A DNA stretch of 64,000 bases from Flammeovirgaceae bacterium UBA1842 (GTDB lineage Bacteria; Bacteroidota; Bacteroidia; Cytophagales; Cyclobacteriaceae), in contig DDIU01000012.1 in NCBI GenBank assembly GCA_002338655.1, positions 1-64,000 on the forward strand, given 5' to 3'. Made by a program: the position numbers and the translations under genes. Shown one piece after another: positions 63,583 to 64,000 of this stretch. A model generated the notes under the pieces. That model worked only from the letters and a program-made list of their open reading frames with translations, had not been told where the DNA came from and ran no database searches. The number at the start of each line of letters is the position of its first letter. The first letter of the stretch is position 1.

Positions 63583-64000
63583 ATGAAAGACTCACTTAGA
63601 AAAGAACATTTTTACTCACACCCTATTGATAGGGTATGGAAAGCGATCACCGATCAAAGTGAAATTGCGGAATGGTTTCTCAAAGCTGATTTTAAACCAA
63701 CGATTGGATATCAGTACACGCTTACACATGAGGATACTACAATAAGTGGAAAAATATTGGAGGCATCACCAGTAAACAAATTGGTATATACCTGGATAGT
63801 AAGCGGAACAGGTGACGTTGAAACAACGGTTAGCTGGCAACTCACCGAAGTTAATGGCGGTACCCAATTGGTAATAGAACACAAAGGGATTAGCAATTAC
63901 CCTGATGAAAAACTGGCTACCACTATGTTCAATAGTTATTCGGGAGGTTGGGACGGATGTATTACCAACCTGGAAAAATACCTCAACAAGATTGTCCATG
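63583..64000 (+). CDS. SRPBCC/AHSA1 family protein, C-terminus outside window
   Basis: The ATG at 63583 opens at least 139 residues without a stop. The start (KEHFYSHPIDRVWKAITDQSEIAEWF) and GTQLVIEHKGI plus a C-terminal SGGWDGCITNLEKYL are typical of AHSA1-like SRPBCC proteins (family length about 140-160, so nearly complete). Genes of this kind often sit with an ArsR regulator; two dyads before this gene suggest such control. The ligand is unknown. Confidence 0.85.
   Translation, partial: MKDSLRKEHFYSHPIDRVWKAITDQSEIAEWFLKADFKPTIGYQYTLTHEDTTISGKILEASPVNKLVYTWIVSGTGDVETTVSWQLTEVNGGTQLVIEHKGISNYPDEKLATTMFNSYSGGWDGCITNLEKYLNKIVH

Noticed and set aside
1..64000. Possible CRISPR array, tRNA or rRNA genes
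   Set aside because: I saw no spaced direct repeats of CRISPR type, and no cloverleaf or rRNA-like stretch in the gaps; this was by eye only.

Overview
The window looks like chromosomal DNA of a free-living member of the Bacteroidota, most likely order Cytophagales. The signs are a short single-copy RpoD of 289 residues, promoter boxes of the TAnnTTTG type, a PorE-like component of the type IX secretion system (T9SS), many secreted TPR proteins, a MenC/SPFH/AGCS/NhaD gene complement typical of aerobic marine or soil Bacteroidota, and low G+C. No rRNA, tRNA, CRISPR array, prophage or intact insertion sequence was seen.

Region 1 (1-12 kb, minus strand) is the most unusual part. A tightly packed six-gene run reads leftwards from 11948. 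It encodes an ADP/ATP-translocase-like membrane protein fused to HEAT repeats and a cyclic-nucleotide-binding-like domain, a soluble protein with three TIR-like modules, a membrane-anchored STAND NTPase with C-terminal WD40 repeats, an outer-membrane beta-barrel, a surface lipoprotein, and a large secreted protein with 107-residue repeats that runs off the left edge. The spacings (11 and 4 bp gaps, then overlaps) suggest one transcription unit linking cytoplasmic sensing modules to the cell surface. It is the best candidate for an undescribed system.

Region 2 (12-24 kb) holds mscS, the PorE-like gene, a TetR regulator with two matching operator dyads that also control a short-chain dehydrogenase and probably an MBL-fold hydrolase, then queA, menC, a VIT1-type transporter and a MacB/FtsX-type permease.

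Region 3 (24-36 kb) has a secreted TPR-CHAT protease-like protein overlapping an outer-membrane protein gene, an AGCS symporter, a TPR-SpoIIE phosphatase, an arginase-family enzyme, a TerB-like protein, SixA and topA.

Region 4 (35.5-37.2 kb) is a small patch of genome plasticity: a palindromic repeat, decayed interspersed repeats, a ParE/RelE-type toxin-antitoxin pair, a GC-rich inverted repeat, and a TonB-dependent receptor cut off after its N-terminal domain.

Region 5 (37-64 kb) is mostly housekeeping: PAP2 phosphatase, TPM protein, sirtuin, TlpA-like thioredoxin, Tex, SpmA/SpmB-like protein, RsmE, acyl-CoA-binding protein, citrate synthase, SPFH protein, RpoD, pyrophosphatase, Cu/Zn superoxide dismutase, QueE, a TPR histidine kinase, a DUF885 lipoprotein, two convergent TerB-like genes, an acyltransferase, an orphan substrate-binding protein, NhaD, and at the right edge an SRPBCC/AHSA1 gene behind two operator-like dyads. 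Four intrinsic terminators are clear. Function calls rest on reading motifs by eye; no database search was made.
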